Shown here: piece by piece, positions 8,289 through 16,728 of the stretch | Numbering within the stretch: position 1 is the stretch's first letter | Layout of the letters: each line of letters opens with the position of its first letter | Assembly: GCA_964526785.1 (NCBI GenBank) | Contig: CAZGMJ010000062.1 | Coordinates: 1-30,978 of the forward strand | Source: CAZGMJ01 sp964526785 | Lineage (GTDB): Bacteria > Planctomycetota > Phycisphaerae > Sedimentisphaerales > Anaerobacaceae | Length of the DNA stretch: 30,978 nt | Reading direction: 5' to 3' | Notes under the pieces: model-generated | Told to the model about the DNA's origin: nothing | Database searches by the model: none | The model's input: only the letters and a program-made list of their open reading frames with translations | Program-made: the position numbers and the translations under genes

Positions 8289-11200
8289 ATTCTCAGATTT
8301 GGTTCTTTGATTAGTCCACATGGAGCAAAGTTGTATTTTTCGGGCGGCTGTTTTCTCTGGCCCGACCATCGCCAGCTCCAGATGCCTGGCAGTCCATCGC
8401 TGAAATGGGGGCCCATCATGTTCTTGAGGTTGCCGGCAACTACCACATCGAGTTCGTGGTCACCTGCATCGAGTAGCTTGTCGATCTCAAGGCGGTCCGG
8501 CGGCCACGCGATTACACCCGAGTCGCGACCGTCAATTCGCACGCGGGCGGCCGAGCCTTCCCAGTCCGGCAGCGAGACAGCTATGCGCCCGGCTTTGCGA
8601 TCCAGAGAGAACTCGTAACGGTATGTGATTTTGCCGGGATAGAACGGGAGTCCTTGTTCGTCCCACGGGCCGAGTTGCAGATCGAGAGGCCGGGCTATCG
8701 AGAAGCCGGATTTGTTAGGCTGCAGGGCGAAATCGCCAAGGACGTACACGGGCATAATCTCGCATAGCGGACGCATGGGCTGCGCCACGAGAGTAAGTGT
8801 ATTGGCGCCCGGTCGAACTGCATGACTGATACTGGTCCTCCGGATTTGAGGATCGAACCACTGCTGGCCATCAGCAAAACTCAGTTCCTTGCCGTTGAGG
8901 GTGATTCTGTAGAGCCATGGCCGCTCGACGGCGGCTGTAAGTGAGTCTCGTACTGCGTCAAATGCGTCGGGCTCTATCGTGAATCGGTACGATACGCGAA
9001 AGCCAGAGTCTGGTCCAAACTGCTTGTCGATGAGGGTCCGACGGAATTGTGCGGAATGGCTCCAGATATTGCCGTCGCAGCCGTGCGCCTTCCAGTTCAT
9101 TTCGTCGGCCAGCGTGGTGTTGATGCCATGCGCCTTTGTGTCGCCGGCATCGAGATCACAGAACAGCAGAACCACTACATTCGATTCCTCTCGTTCTACC
9201 GCTTTTGCCGTCAACCTCACTTCATGCTCTACAGAAAGCGGCTCAGCAGAAACGCTGGACTGCTCCTTCGGGCTCACGCACAACAGGCAATGGCCGTATG
9301 CCGGCAATTCGAGCACGAAGGCCTGACGGTGCTCGGTGTTGCGCGTTTGGATTAGTGTCCCTTTGCCCTTAACGGTGTCGAGCGTAACCAGGCTGCGCCC
9401 CTCCAATTCAACTTCAGCCTCGAAGGAGCCCTCCCATGGATAGCAGAAGAAATAGACGATCGACCCGTCAGCTCGAACGCGACGTTGCCAACATAAGCCG
9501 GCAGGAAGAGGCGAGCCATCAGGTCGGCTGATGTACGGCGAAAAAGCCTGACGCATTGCTGAAACCAGCGCGTCGGCGTTTGAGAATTCCTTCCACTTGT
9601 GGCGATATCGCCCGGCCAGTTCTGCGGATTTGGTGCTGCGGCGACCGTCAACATACATCGGTGGCTCCGCGCACGTATACACAACGCCGCCCGACTGCAG
9701 ATAGTCCCGCACCAGTTGATATGTTGAGGTCGTCCAGTTGTCCATCCCCGGCGGGATAATGACGGCTTCGTACGTTGCCTTTGCAATGCGCAGTTGTCCA
9801 TCCTCCACGCATCCGAGTTCGGCCATCGTCAACTCGTCGCCCAGATCGAAGTCAATCTGCCCGCCATGCAGTTTGCCTAAGAATTGGCACTGGCTGTTCT
9901 TGAGTTGCTGGAGCATATTCTGCTCCGGTTTGCGGCCAAGGAGGAAGTTCTCGTGCTGGTGATGAATCCACCCGGACGTATCGGGATGCAGAACCAGGAG
10001 TCTGTTTTGCTCAACCCCCTGGGTAAGGGTATAGGCCACTCGGCCGACGTGGTTGGCCTGGAGATCGTAGCTGTCCCACCAGGAGGCGTGATCGCTGATC
10101 GTCTGGGGCCAATCGTACTTTCTTGCTCCGGCCAGGGTCTGATAGCTTAAATGGGGCGTCATAACGTTAACACCGTTGGCCAGCAAGAAGTCCTCCAGGG
10201 GCTTGAACTGTCGTAGCGACATACCGTAGCCACCGGCGCCAGATGATTCGCACAGCAGCTTGTCGTATCCCAACTGATTGCCGATGCTACTCAGTTCCTT
10301 CTGGTTGAGATAGGCGAGCAACTGGTCTTCGAACTTCGTCGGGAAGAAATGAAATCCCAACAAGTCGGTGCCGGGCGCCTGCATCCAGCGATACGTGTGC
10401 ATGACGACGGGCTGTTTTTGCGGCACCGGCCATTCGTGCTCCCAGAGATGCCCTGTAAATGCCAGATCATGCTGTTCGCACCACTGATAAATCGGCTTGA
10501 CGAAATTGTCTATCCAGAGGCGAGTGATCGTCTGGTAGTAGTCAAAACGCACGGCGGTTGAGCCAGGCCCGCCGAAACAGAGCGGCTCGATCTTGTCGCG
10601 AAGATCATACCCGTGTTCGTTACGGAATTCGTGCAACAGATGATCGGACCAGGGAAGCCCGTTCTTTCCCGGCATGTCGGGTTCGTCCGTAAAGACATAC
10701 TTGATATTCGTGCCGAAGTCGCCCTCGAACCGCGCTGCATATTGCTCGTGCGTGACGCGGAGAAATCGGTCGGTTGTCTCGCGGTGGAGCACATCGGGAT
10801 ACGGAAAACCTCCGTGCCCCTTGCGGGGCTCCATTTGTCGGACCACAAGCGCCCAGACCGGCTGCTCCGGACTTGCCGATCGGACGGCTTCGACTCCCAC
10901 GCGATGCGGCTGTTCATCCGGCTTGCGGACCACGAAATACGCCAACACATTTTCCTTCGGCCGGTCCTGAGGCCCGGTAACTTCCACGGCCGTCAGGTAA
11001 CGGGCCGCCAGGTTGGGATTGCCCGCCACAACCTCGCCGGAAGCAAAACCGGAGGGGAAACCATTTTCGTCGTAGATATGGCATTCGAGTCCGAGCCGCT
11101 TGCATTCATCCAGCGTGAAACGCCACATTCGGAACCACTCTGGCGAGAGATACTCGGTAACCAGCCCGGGTCGGGCATGATTGAAGACCCCGCCGATTCC

Positions 11201-11425
11201 CTCCCGCTTGTACTGCCGGAGCATCTGCGAGATCCGCTCAGTCGTCAACCGGCCGTTCCACACGAAGAACATTTGCGGTCGCGCCCATGCCGGTGGATCC
11301 TCGAATTCGGCGAGCCATGCCGGGATGTTTGTAGTGCCGGATGACGCGCCGAGAGACGCCGGGCCGGCAAAGACCGTCAGAATCAATAACAATACAACCT
11401 GTCGCAGTCCCCTGGTCTTCATCAT
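8279..11425 (-). CDS. GH106-like alpha-L-rhamnosidase, secreted
   Basis: A 1048-residue exported glycoside hydrolase that should release terminal alpha-L-rhamnose from polysaccharide. A Sec signal peptide (about residues 1-28) is followed by the typical GH106/PF17132 opening: PPAWARPQMFFVWNG, then the (beta/alpha)-barrel start with GIGGVFNHARPGL and ECHIYDENGFPSG. Acidic residues likely to serve in catalysis or metal binding are Glu248 in FTDEPD and Glu393 in LLCESSGAGGY; their exact roles are not provable here. The C-terminal third holds beta-sandwich modules, including a galactose-binding-like fold near residues 950-1040. The length is normal for the family. The start at 11425 (MMKTRG) is preceded by AAGGTGG at about four bases. 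It is transcribed divergently from the sulfatase run, sharing the 11426-11717 region, so the two sides are probably co-regulated. Related DUF-type barrel hydrolases are an alternative, but the opening motifs fit GH106 best. Confidence 0.85.
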   Translation of the reverse strand: MMKTRGLRQVVLLLILTVFAGPASLGASSGTTNIPAWLAEFEDPPAWARPQMFFVWNGRLTTERISQMLRQYKREGIGGVFNHARPGLVTEYLSPEWFRMWRFTLDECKRLGLECHIYDENGFPSGFASGEVVAGNPNLAARYLTAVEVTGPQDRPKENVLAYFVVRKPDEQPHRVGVEAVRSASPEQPVWALVVRQMEPRKGHGGFPYPDVLHRETTDRFLRVTHEQYAARFEGDFGTNIKYVFTDEPDMPGKNGLPWSDHLLHEFRNEHGYDLRDKIEPLCFGGPGSTAVRFDYYQTITRLWIDNFVKPIYQWCEQHDLAFTGHLWEHEWPVPQKQPVVMHTYRWMQAPGTDLLGFHFFPTKFEDQLLAYLNQKELSSIGNQLGYDKLLCESSGAGGYGMSLRQFKPLEDFLLANGVNVMTPHLSYQTLAGARKYDWPQTISDHASWWDSYDLQANHVGRVAYTLTQGVEQNRLLVLHPDTSGWIHHQHENFLLGRKPEQNMLQQLKNSQCQFLGKLHGGQIDFDLGDELTMAELGCVEDGQLRIAKATYEAVIIPPGMDNWTTSTYQLVRDYLQSGGVVYTCAEPPMYVDGRRSTKSAELAGRYRHKWKEFSNADALVSAMRQAFSPYISRPDGSPLPAGLCWQRRVRADGSIVYFFCYPWEGSFEAEVELEGRSLVTLDTVKGKGTLIQTRNTEHRQAFVLELPAYGHCLLCVSPKEQSSVSAEPLSVEHEVRLTAKAVEREESNVVVLLFCDLDAGDTKAHGINTTLADEMNWKAHGCDGNIWSHSAQFRRTLIDKQFGPDSGFRVSYRFTIEPDAFDAVRDSLTAAVERPWLYRITLNGKELSFADGQQWFDPQIRRTSISHAVRPGANTLTLVAQPMRPLCEIMPVYVLGDFALQPNKSGFSIARPLDLQLGPWDEQGLPFYPGKITYRYEFSLDRKAGRIAVSLPDWEGSAARVRIDGRDSGVIAWPPDRLEIDKLLDAGDHELDVVVAGNLKNMMGPHFSDGLPGIWSWRWSGQRKQPPEKYNFAPCGLIKEPNLRIQP

Positions 11426-11717
11426 GTTGCCACCTTGCCCCGCAATAGTGCAATATCAGTTATCTGACTTCGCGCGGCGATTTATACGCGTCCCGCATAC
11501 GCAGGTCGCCCGGCCGCTTCATGGTCGATCGATATTGCATAATATGCCGTTCAAAATCTGCAATCAAGCTCAATCAAAGCATGGCCGAGCGCTTCAATCG
11601 CCGCATCGGCACCGGATTCAATTTGCAATTCGACGCAGGCACGAAATACGCATTGTCCTTGACAGGGTTCTATGGCACAATTGCGTGTGCATTGACAAAA
11701 GACAAGGAGCACCAGAT
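11426..11717. promoter_or_regulatory. Divergent control region between GH106 and the sulfatase run
   Basis: Both transcription units should start here. A gcata-a-tatgc inverted repeat at 11537-11547 is the only compact dyad and could be an operator or part of a -10 element. Two exact TTGACA hexamers (11659-11664 and 11692-11697) lie 33 bp apart on the plus strand, but neither has a good -10 box at 16-18 bp. The ribosome binding site AGGAG at 11705-11709 supports the sulfatase start at 11718. Promoter assignment is inference from layout. Confidence 0.4.
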
Positions 11718-13253
11718 ATGAGAACAGGACCAGATCGCCGAAATCGCCCCAACGCAGGCCGAGTCCACAGGACAGGAGCCATGAACCGACGCGATATGCT
11801 GCGGGCCGGCAGTGCGGCCTTCGCAGGATTGTCCCTGCATGCACTTGGCCGGTTTGGGCCGGAGGCCGGCGCAGAATCCACCGGCGCAACGCCCAACAAA
11901 CGCCGCAACATTCTGCTGATCATCACCGATCAGCAGCACGCCGGAATGATGAGTTGCGCCGGCAACCGCTGGCTCAAAACCCCGGCGCTCGATTCGCTCG
12001 CCTCTCGCGGTGTGCGCTTCGAGCGGGCCTACTGCGGCAACCCAGTCTGTGTGCCGTCGCGATTCAGTATGATGACCGGCGTGCTGCCCGGTCGGATCGG
12101 CATGGATCGCAACAGGCCCGCGTCGTATCCGGTGCCCGAAGCCATTTTCGAACATGCAATGGGACACGTCTTTCGCAGGGCCGGCTATAAAACCGTATAC
12201 GGAGGCAAGGTCCATCTGCCAGGCACCAGACCCAATGGCATCGGCGCTTACGGCTTCGACGTGCTCACAGACGACGAACGGGAAGGTCTGGCCCAGTCGT
12301 GTGAAGAATTTTTCCGGCAGGATCACGACAAACCGTTCCTGCTCGTAGCGTCCTTCATTAATCCGCATGATATCTGCTATATGGCGATCGACGCCTATAC
12401 CAGGACCAGGAACAAGCCGCTGATGTACCCGAAAAGCGACCGCGAGCGAGAGTGTATGGCCGAAGCGCTGGAACTGCCCGGCGCGGTGTCCCGCGACGAG
12501 TTCTTTGACAAGCTTTGCCCGCCCGTTCCGGATAACTTCGAGATTCCGAAAGATGAGCCGCCCGCCGCGCGGGATACGGACTGGAGAGCTTTTCGTCAGT
12601 ACGTGCAGGAGAATTGGTCCGAGCAGGATTGGCGAATGCACCGGTGGGCGTACGCCAGGCTCACAGAACGGGTCGACGCACTTATCGCCAAAGTGCTGGA
12701 GGGATTGCGCCGCTCCGGCCTGGAGGAGAATACAACCGTCGTCTTCGTCAGCGATCACGGCGATATGGACGCCGCGCATCGGCTCGAACACAAATCGATG
12801 CCGTACGATGAGGCTTCTCGTGTGCCGTTTATCGTAAGCGGAGCGGGTATCGATGCAAAGGGCCGAGTCGATCGCGAACACCTCGTATCGACGGGGCTGG
12901 ATCTAATCCCGACGCTCTGCGACTTCGCGGGCATTGCAGCGCCGAGCGAACTGGCGGGCAAAAGCGTCAGGCCGCTGACTGACTCATCGAACAAGCGGCA
13001 ATCCTGGCGCAACAAGATTGTTTTTGAGAATGAGGGTTCCCGCGTGCTGGTTACCGAACGTCATAAATACGCTGTGTACGATCATGGCGAACCTCGCGAG
13101 ATGCTGGTGGATTTGCAGTCGGACCCCGGCGAGATGAACAACCTCGCCGTCGATCCCCAGTACGCTGACCTGCTTGCCAGGCATCGTCGCCGGCTTCGAG
13201 AGTGGTACGATGAGAACGGCGAGAAGCTTGATGAGAAGTATATCGTGGTTTAG
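11718..13253 (+). CDS. Tat-exported sulfatase (S1 family, CVPSR type)
   Basis: A 511-residue formylglycine-dependent sulfatase that hydrolyses sulfate esters outside the cytoplasmic membrane. The nucleophile motif is CVPSRFSMMTG with Cys111, to be converted to formylglycine. The metal-binding start is ITDQQ rather than the more common DD, and the second metal motif is SDHGD (Asp346, His347), followed by EHKSMPYDEASRVP. A Gln variant in the first motif is known in S1 subfamilies. Two starts compete. ATG 11718 has AGGAG at 11705-11709 with eight-base spacing and is preferred. ATG 11781 gives the cleaner Tat signal MNRRDMLRAGSAAF, but its GGAG is only two bases away. With the upstream start the twin arginines fall at residues 24-25, a long n-region. 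It is the first gene of the run; a 170-bp gap precedes the next sulfatase. Probably acts on sulfated rhamnose or fucose, by context only. Confidence 0.92.
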   Translation: MRTGPDRRNRPNAGRVHRTGAMNRRDMLRAGSAAFAGLSLHALGRFGPEAGAESTGATPNKRRNILLIITDQQHAGMMSCAGNRWLKTPALDSLASRGVRFERAYCGNPVCVPSRFSMMTGVLPGRIGMDRNRPASYPVPEAIFEHAMGHVFRRAGYKTVYGGKVHLPGTRPNGIGAYGFDVLTDDEREGLAQSCEEFFRQDHDKPFLLVASFINPHDICYMAIDAYTRTRNKPLMYPKSDRERECMAEALELPGAVSRDEFFDKLCPPVPDNFEIPKDEPPAARDTDWRAFRQYVQENWSEQDWRMHRWAYARLTERVDALIAKVLEGLRRSGLEENTTVVFVSDHGDMDAAHRLEHKSMPYDEASRVPFIVSGAGIDAKGRVDREHLVSTGLDLIPTLCDFAGIAAPSELAGKSVRPLTDSSNKRQSWRNKIVFENEGSRVLVTERHKYAVYDHGEPREMLVDLQSDPGEMNNLAVDPQYADLLARHRRRLREWYDENGEKLDEKYIVV

Positions 13254-13348
13254 TAGAAGGAATTCAAGTTGGATATGCACAACATCGCGATGATACGATA
13301 AGGCTTGCCATGTTGCTACAACGAGCTCAAGCCGCACGAATTCCTGCA

Positions 13349-13369
13349 CCCTGCGTTTCGTGCGCAGGG
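13349..13369 (+). terminator. Hairpin between the two sulfatase genes
   Basis: Perfect 7-bp arms ccctgcg (13349-13355) and cgcaggg (13363-13369) enclose a 7-base loop in the 170-bp gap between the first and second sulfatase genes. No T-run follows, so it may stabilise or process the message or partially terminate it rather than end the operon. Confidence 0.4.
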
Positions 13370-13423
13370 ACATACAGATAGCAGATTTTGCGGGACCGGC
13401 GTTTTCATGGAGAGACGGGCATT

Positions 13424-15196
13424 ATGAGCAACATAAATCGGCGTGCGTTCTTGAGTGCACTTGGAGGCTATATTGTCGGGGGCGTGACTGCCGGTTCAGC
13501 ACTCGCCGCAGTCAGCAGAACCAACAAACGCCGTTTACTGACGAATGGTGACAGCGGGGCCGGAGTTCCTGCCGGGCAGGAAACTCCAGGCCGGCCAAAC
13601 ATCGTGATCATTCTGGCTGACGACATGGGGTTTTCCGACCCTGGCTGTTATGGCAGTGGGACTGAGACCTCCAACATTGATCAGCTTGCCGCCGGCGGTC
13701 TGCGATTCACGCAATTCTACAATTGCGCGCGTTGCTGCCCGACCCGGGCATCGCTGCTAACCGGCTTGTATCCGCATCAGACAGGAGTGGGACATCTGCT
13801 GGAGAATTGGGAAAAACCCGGCTATAGAAACGGCCTTAACCAATCCTGTGTGACCATAGCGCAGTTGCTGGGCGAGGCGGGATACCGAACCTACCACAGC
13901 GGAAAATGGCACGTGGGAGGATTCTGGAATAGCGGACGAGGACGCGGCAATCCGATCGAGCGAGGTTTCGATCATGCGTTCTGCTGCAACGACGGCAATG
14001 CCTTTGCACCGCGAAGCATTCACTACGATCAGCAGGCGGTCGAAGTGGGAGATGGTTTCTATTCGACCGATGCTATTTCGGACTACGCGGCTCGAATGAT
14101 TGGAGAACATGGCGAGGAGCATGCCGGAGAACCGTTCTTTCTCCACTTGTGCTATACGGTGCCTCACTTTCCTCTGCACGCCAAGCCGGGCGACATTGCC
14201 AAGTATAGAGGCAAATTTCGCCACGGATGGGATATGGAGCGAGAGAAGCGTTTTGCGAAACAGAAGAAGCTCGGCATCTTTGCGGAGAATGCCGCCCTCT
14301 CGGATCGCGATATGATCGCTCGACCATGGCAGGATGTACCTGAGCAAGGCCGCGACGAGTGGGACCTGCGGATGGCTGTTCATGCGGCAATGATCGACTG
14401 CATGGATCAGGGAGTCGGGAGGGTACTTGATGCTATCAAAAGAACGGATGCCTGGGAGAATACCCTGGTTCTTTTCTTCTCTGATAACGGCGCCAGCGCC
14501 GAGTTTCTCGATACGTGGCCCGATCCCCGTCGGGGCCACAAACCGGACAGTATCACAGGCACACGAGAGTCTCACCGTTGCCTGGAGGTCGGCTGGTCCA
14601 ATGCGGCCAATACGCCGTTTCGTGAGCACAAGATCTGGGTCCACGAGGGCGGGATCGCTTCGCCTTTGATCGCGCACTGGCCGAGAGGCATCTCCGCCAG
14701 AGGACAATTGAACGACCAGGTAGCTCACGTGATCGATCTTATGCCGACTTGTCTGGACGTCGCAGGCGTCGATTATCCACAGAGATTCAACGACAGGCGT
14801 ATTACGCCTCTGGAAGGAGTAAGTCTGGCCCCGGCCTTTAAGGGCAAGCGAATCGGCAATCGCATGTTGGCCTGGGAGCATGAAGGCAACAAAGCCGTCC
14901 GCGACGGTGACTGGAAGCTTGTGGCAAAGTATGAAGGCGAGTGGGAGTTGTATAACCTGGAGAACGATCGCACGGAGTGTTTCGATCTGGCCTCCCGATA
15001 CCCGAGCAAAGTGCGCGAATTGATCAGCAAGTGGGAGCAATGGTCGCGGAGAGTCGATGTGCTTCCATGGGAACAGTTGCCCGCATCGGATTACCGGCCT
15101 ACGGAAGAATATCGAAAGAAGTCTGAGCCGCCGGTTCAACATAATCAGACACGCAGTGATGATGGCGACGCCGTTCTCGAAGGAGAGTACGTATGA
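13424..15196 (+). CDS. Tat-exported arylsulfatase-type sulfatase (CCPTR type)
   Basis: A 590-residue sulfatase of the arylsulfatase branch, probably S1_4-like. It opens with a twin-arginine signal (MSNINRRAFLSALGG). The metal motif LADDMGFSD is canonical, and CCPTRASLLTGLYPHQTGVGH carries the formylglycine precursor at Cys104, the first cysteine of the pair. Further metal and substrate residues are in GKWHVGG and SDNGAS (Asp354, Asn355). The C-terminal subdomain is complete (AWEHEGNKAVRDGDWKL). The start at 13424 is set by the purine-rich GGAGAG at 13409-13414 and by the Tat signal; an upstream frame extension of 12 codons lacks one. Its stop overlaps the next start (ATGA at 15193-15196), which implies translational coupling with the isomerase-like protein. 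The substrate is unknown; the cluster suggests sulfated deoxysugar glycans. Confidence 0.94.
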   Translation: MSNINRRAFLSALGGYIVGGVTAGSALAAVSRTNKRRLLTNGDSGAGVPAGQETPGRPNIVIILADDMGFSDPGCYGSGTETSNIDQLAAGGLRFTQFYNCARCCPTRASLLTGLYPHQTGVGHLLENWEKPGYRNGLNQSCVTIAQLLGEAGYRTYHSGKWHVGGFWNSGRGRGNPIERGFDHAFCCNDGNAFAPRSIHYDQQAVEVGDGFYSTDAISDYAARMIGEHGEEHAGEPFFLHLCYTVPHFPLHAKPGDIAKYRGKFRHGWDMEREKRFAKQKKLGIFAENAALSDRDMIARPWQDVPEQGRDEWDLRMAVHAAMIDCMDQGVGRVLDAIKRTDAWENTLVLFFSDNGASAEFLDTWPDPRRGHKPDSITGTRESHRCLEVGWSNAANTPFREHKIWVHEGGIASPLIAHWPRGISARGQLNDQVAHVIDLMPTCLDVAGVDYPQRFNDRRITPLEGVSLAPAFKGKRIGNRMLAWEHEGNKAVRDGDWKLVAKYEGEWELYNLENDRTECFDLASRYPSKVRELISKWEQWSRRVDVLPWEQLPASDYRPTEEYRKKSEPPVQHNQTRSDDGDAVLEGEYV

Positions 15197-16719
15197 ATGT
15201 AATGACGCGACGCACGTTCATGGGTTCAGCCGGTCTCTGCGCAGCCGGACTGCTTAACGCCGACCATCTTTGGGCCGCAACCGCCGTTCGCGGGCTGCAT
15301 GAGCAGCGGCTGCGCAATCCGCGTGACGTCAAAGTAAACGTCAAGCAGGTCATGGCGGCGTTGCTGCACAGTGACGCATGGCAGGGACCGTGCCGGTGGA
15401 GGCCTCCCATTCCAGCCGACAGGGAACGGGCCATGGCCAAACGCAGGCTTGAAGGTTTGCACCGGCGGAATCTCGCCCAACTCGGACCGGACGCAAAGAT
15501 CATGCCGCCGGTATTCGTCGAATACTGGGAAGACTTCGACCTGAAGGAATCCCAGCTTGGCAAATTGGATAAGGACGCCTTGGACGTGGATGTCTATCTT
15601 GTAAGCAGCAATGATACCGCCGCCACGGCCGGGGCGACGATCGCCAGGCGTTATAAGAAGCCCACCGTAATCGTCGACGGCGGCGCCGATGCGGTCGACC
15701 TTGCTGGTTTCATGAGTGGCGAGGGCCTGGAAAGCTATCTACCGGTCGATATGCAGGATTTTCGCAACTTGCTGCGGCTGCTTAAGGCTCGCAAGTCGCT
15801 CGCTCAGACCCACCTGCTGCTGATCGGCGACCGCAAGGCGCCGCCGGTGGGCTGCAACAGCACCATCTGGGATACGGAACAGATCCAAGACAAGTTCGGC
15901 ATGCGGACTCAATGGATTGGTCTTCAGGAACTTGCGCAGGAAATGGATCGTGTCCTGGAAGACTCGACCTCTCGCAAACAAGCGGAAGTGCTGGCTGACC
16001 GCTTGATCAACGAGGCGGAGAAAAGTCGCATTGATCGACAGTACGTAGTCGCCTCCTGCCTCTTCTACCGTGCGGTCCAGAACCTGATGGTCCGGCACAA
16101 TTGCAACGCGTTCACCATTGAGTGCTTTGAGTTCTGCGTATCGCGGCTCCCCGAGAAATGGAAGATCACACCCTGCCTGATTCATTCTCTTTTGAAGGAC
16201 CGCGGTTTCGCCTCGTCCTGCGAAAGCGATTTAAGCGCACTGATCACGATGCATTACCTGCAGGCCGTCGCAAACGCCTCTTCGTTCATGGGGAACCTCA
16301 GCTACGAAGACGAGCGGACCATTGGCATCTGGCACAGCGTGCCCGGCCTGAAAATGGCCGGATATGACAAGCCCGACCTCGTCTATCAGCTTGGGCATTT
16401 TACGCCGGCCGGATGGGGAGCAAAGATCCAGATGTGTTTTGCCCAGCCTCAGGAAAAGTGTGTGACCATTGCCCGCATCGACAAGCGGGCTACCCGGCTC
16501 GGTGTCGGCATCGGCAGGGTCACGGCCACAAGGAACTACGAGCAGGGAGACCTCGTTGGCTGTGTGCTGCGGGCTATGATTGACGTGCCGGATGCACGCA
16601 GGTTCTTCAGCGGCTTCGGCCCGTTCGGCAACCACGTGGTCATGGTCTACGGCGACCAGACTGAGTCGCTCGAGAAGCTGGGACGAATGGTGGGTCTCGA
16701 TGTGGAAATCATTTCATAG
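15193..16719 (+). CDS. Tat-exported L-fucose isomerase-like protein
   Basis: A 508-residue protein with the L-fucose/L-arabinose isomerase-like fold. Cytosolic relatives interconvert aldoses and ketoses using a Mn-dependent site. Here the protein begins MNVMTRRTFMGSAGLCAAG, a twin-arginine signal, so it is predicted to act outside the cytoplasmic membrane. Family-like stretches are the N-terminal sugar-isomerase region with VDVYLVSSND, the segment CNAFTIECFEF, and the metal-site region SSCESDLSALITMHYL (Glu344, Asp346). A C-terminal histidine occurs in FGNHVVMVYGD (His481), where FucI has its last metal ligand. I cannot confirm that all ligands align. The start has AGGAG at 15181-15185, seven bases away, and overlaps the sulfatase stop by four bases. 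A non-catalytic sugar-binding role is possible. Fold assignment is fairly safe, enzymatic activity less so. Confidence 0.75.
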   Translation: MNVMTRRTFMGSAGLCAAGLLNADHLWAATAVRGLHEQRLRNPRDVKVNVKQVMAALLHSDAWQGPCRWRPPIPADRERAMAKRRLEGLHRRNLAQLGPDAKIMPPVFVEYWEDFDLKESQLGKLDKDALDVDVYLVSSNDTAATAGATIARRYKKPTVIVDGGADAVDLAGFMSGEGLESYLPVDMQDFRNLLRLLKARKSLAQTHLLLIGDRKAPPVGCNSTIWDTEQIQDKFGMRTQWIGLQELAQEMDRVLEDSTSRKQAEVLADRLINEAEKSRIDRQYVVASCLFYRAVQNLMVRHNCNAFTIECFEFCVSRLPEKWKITPCLIHSLLKDRGFASSCESDLSALITMHYLQAVANASSFMGNLSYEDERTIGIWHSVPGLKMAGYDKPDLVYQLGHFTPAGWGAKIQMCFAQPQEKCVTIARIDKRATRLGVGIGRVTATRNYEQGDLVGCVLRAMIDVPDARRFFSGFGPFGNHVVMVYGDQTESLEKLGRMVGLDVEIIS

Positions 16720-16728
16720 GGGATATTG

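Noticed and set aside
11671..11687. Sigma-54 promoter (tggcac ... ttgc)
   Set aside because: The distance between the GG and GC elements is nine bases rather than the twelve required.
13757..15142. 461-codon minus-strand frame opposite the second sulfatase
   Set aside because: It is a shadow of a clear sulfatase with intact catalytic motifs and has no start signals of its own.
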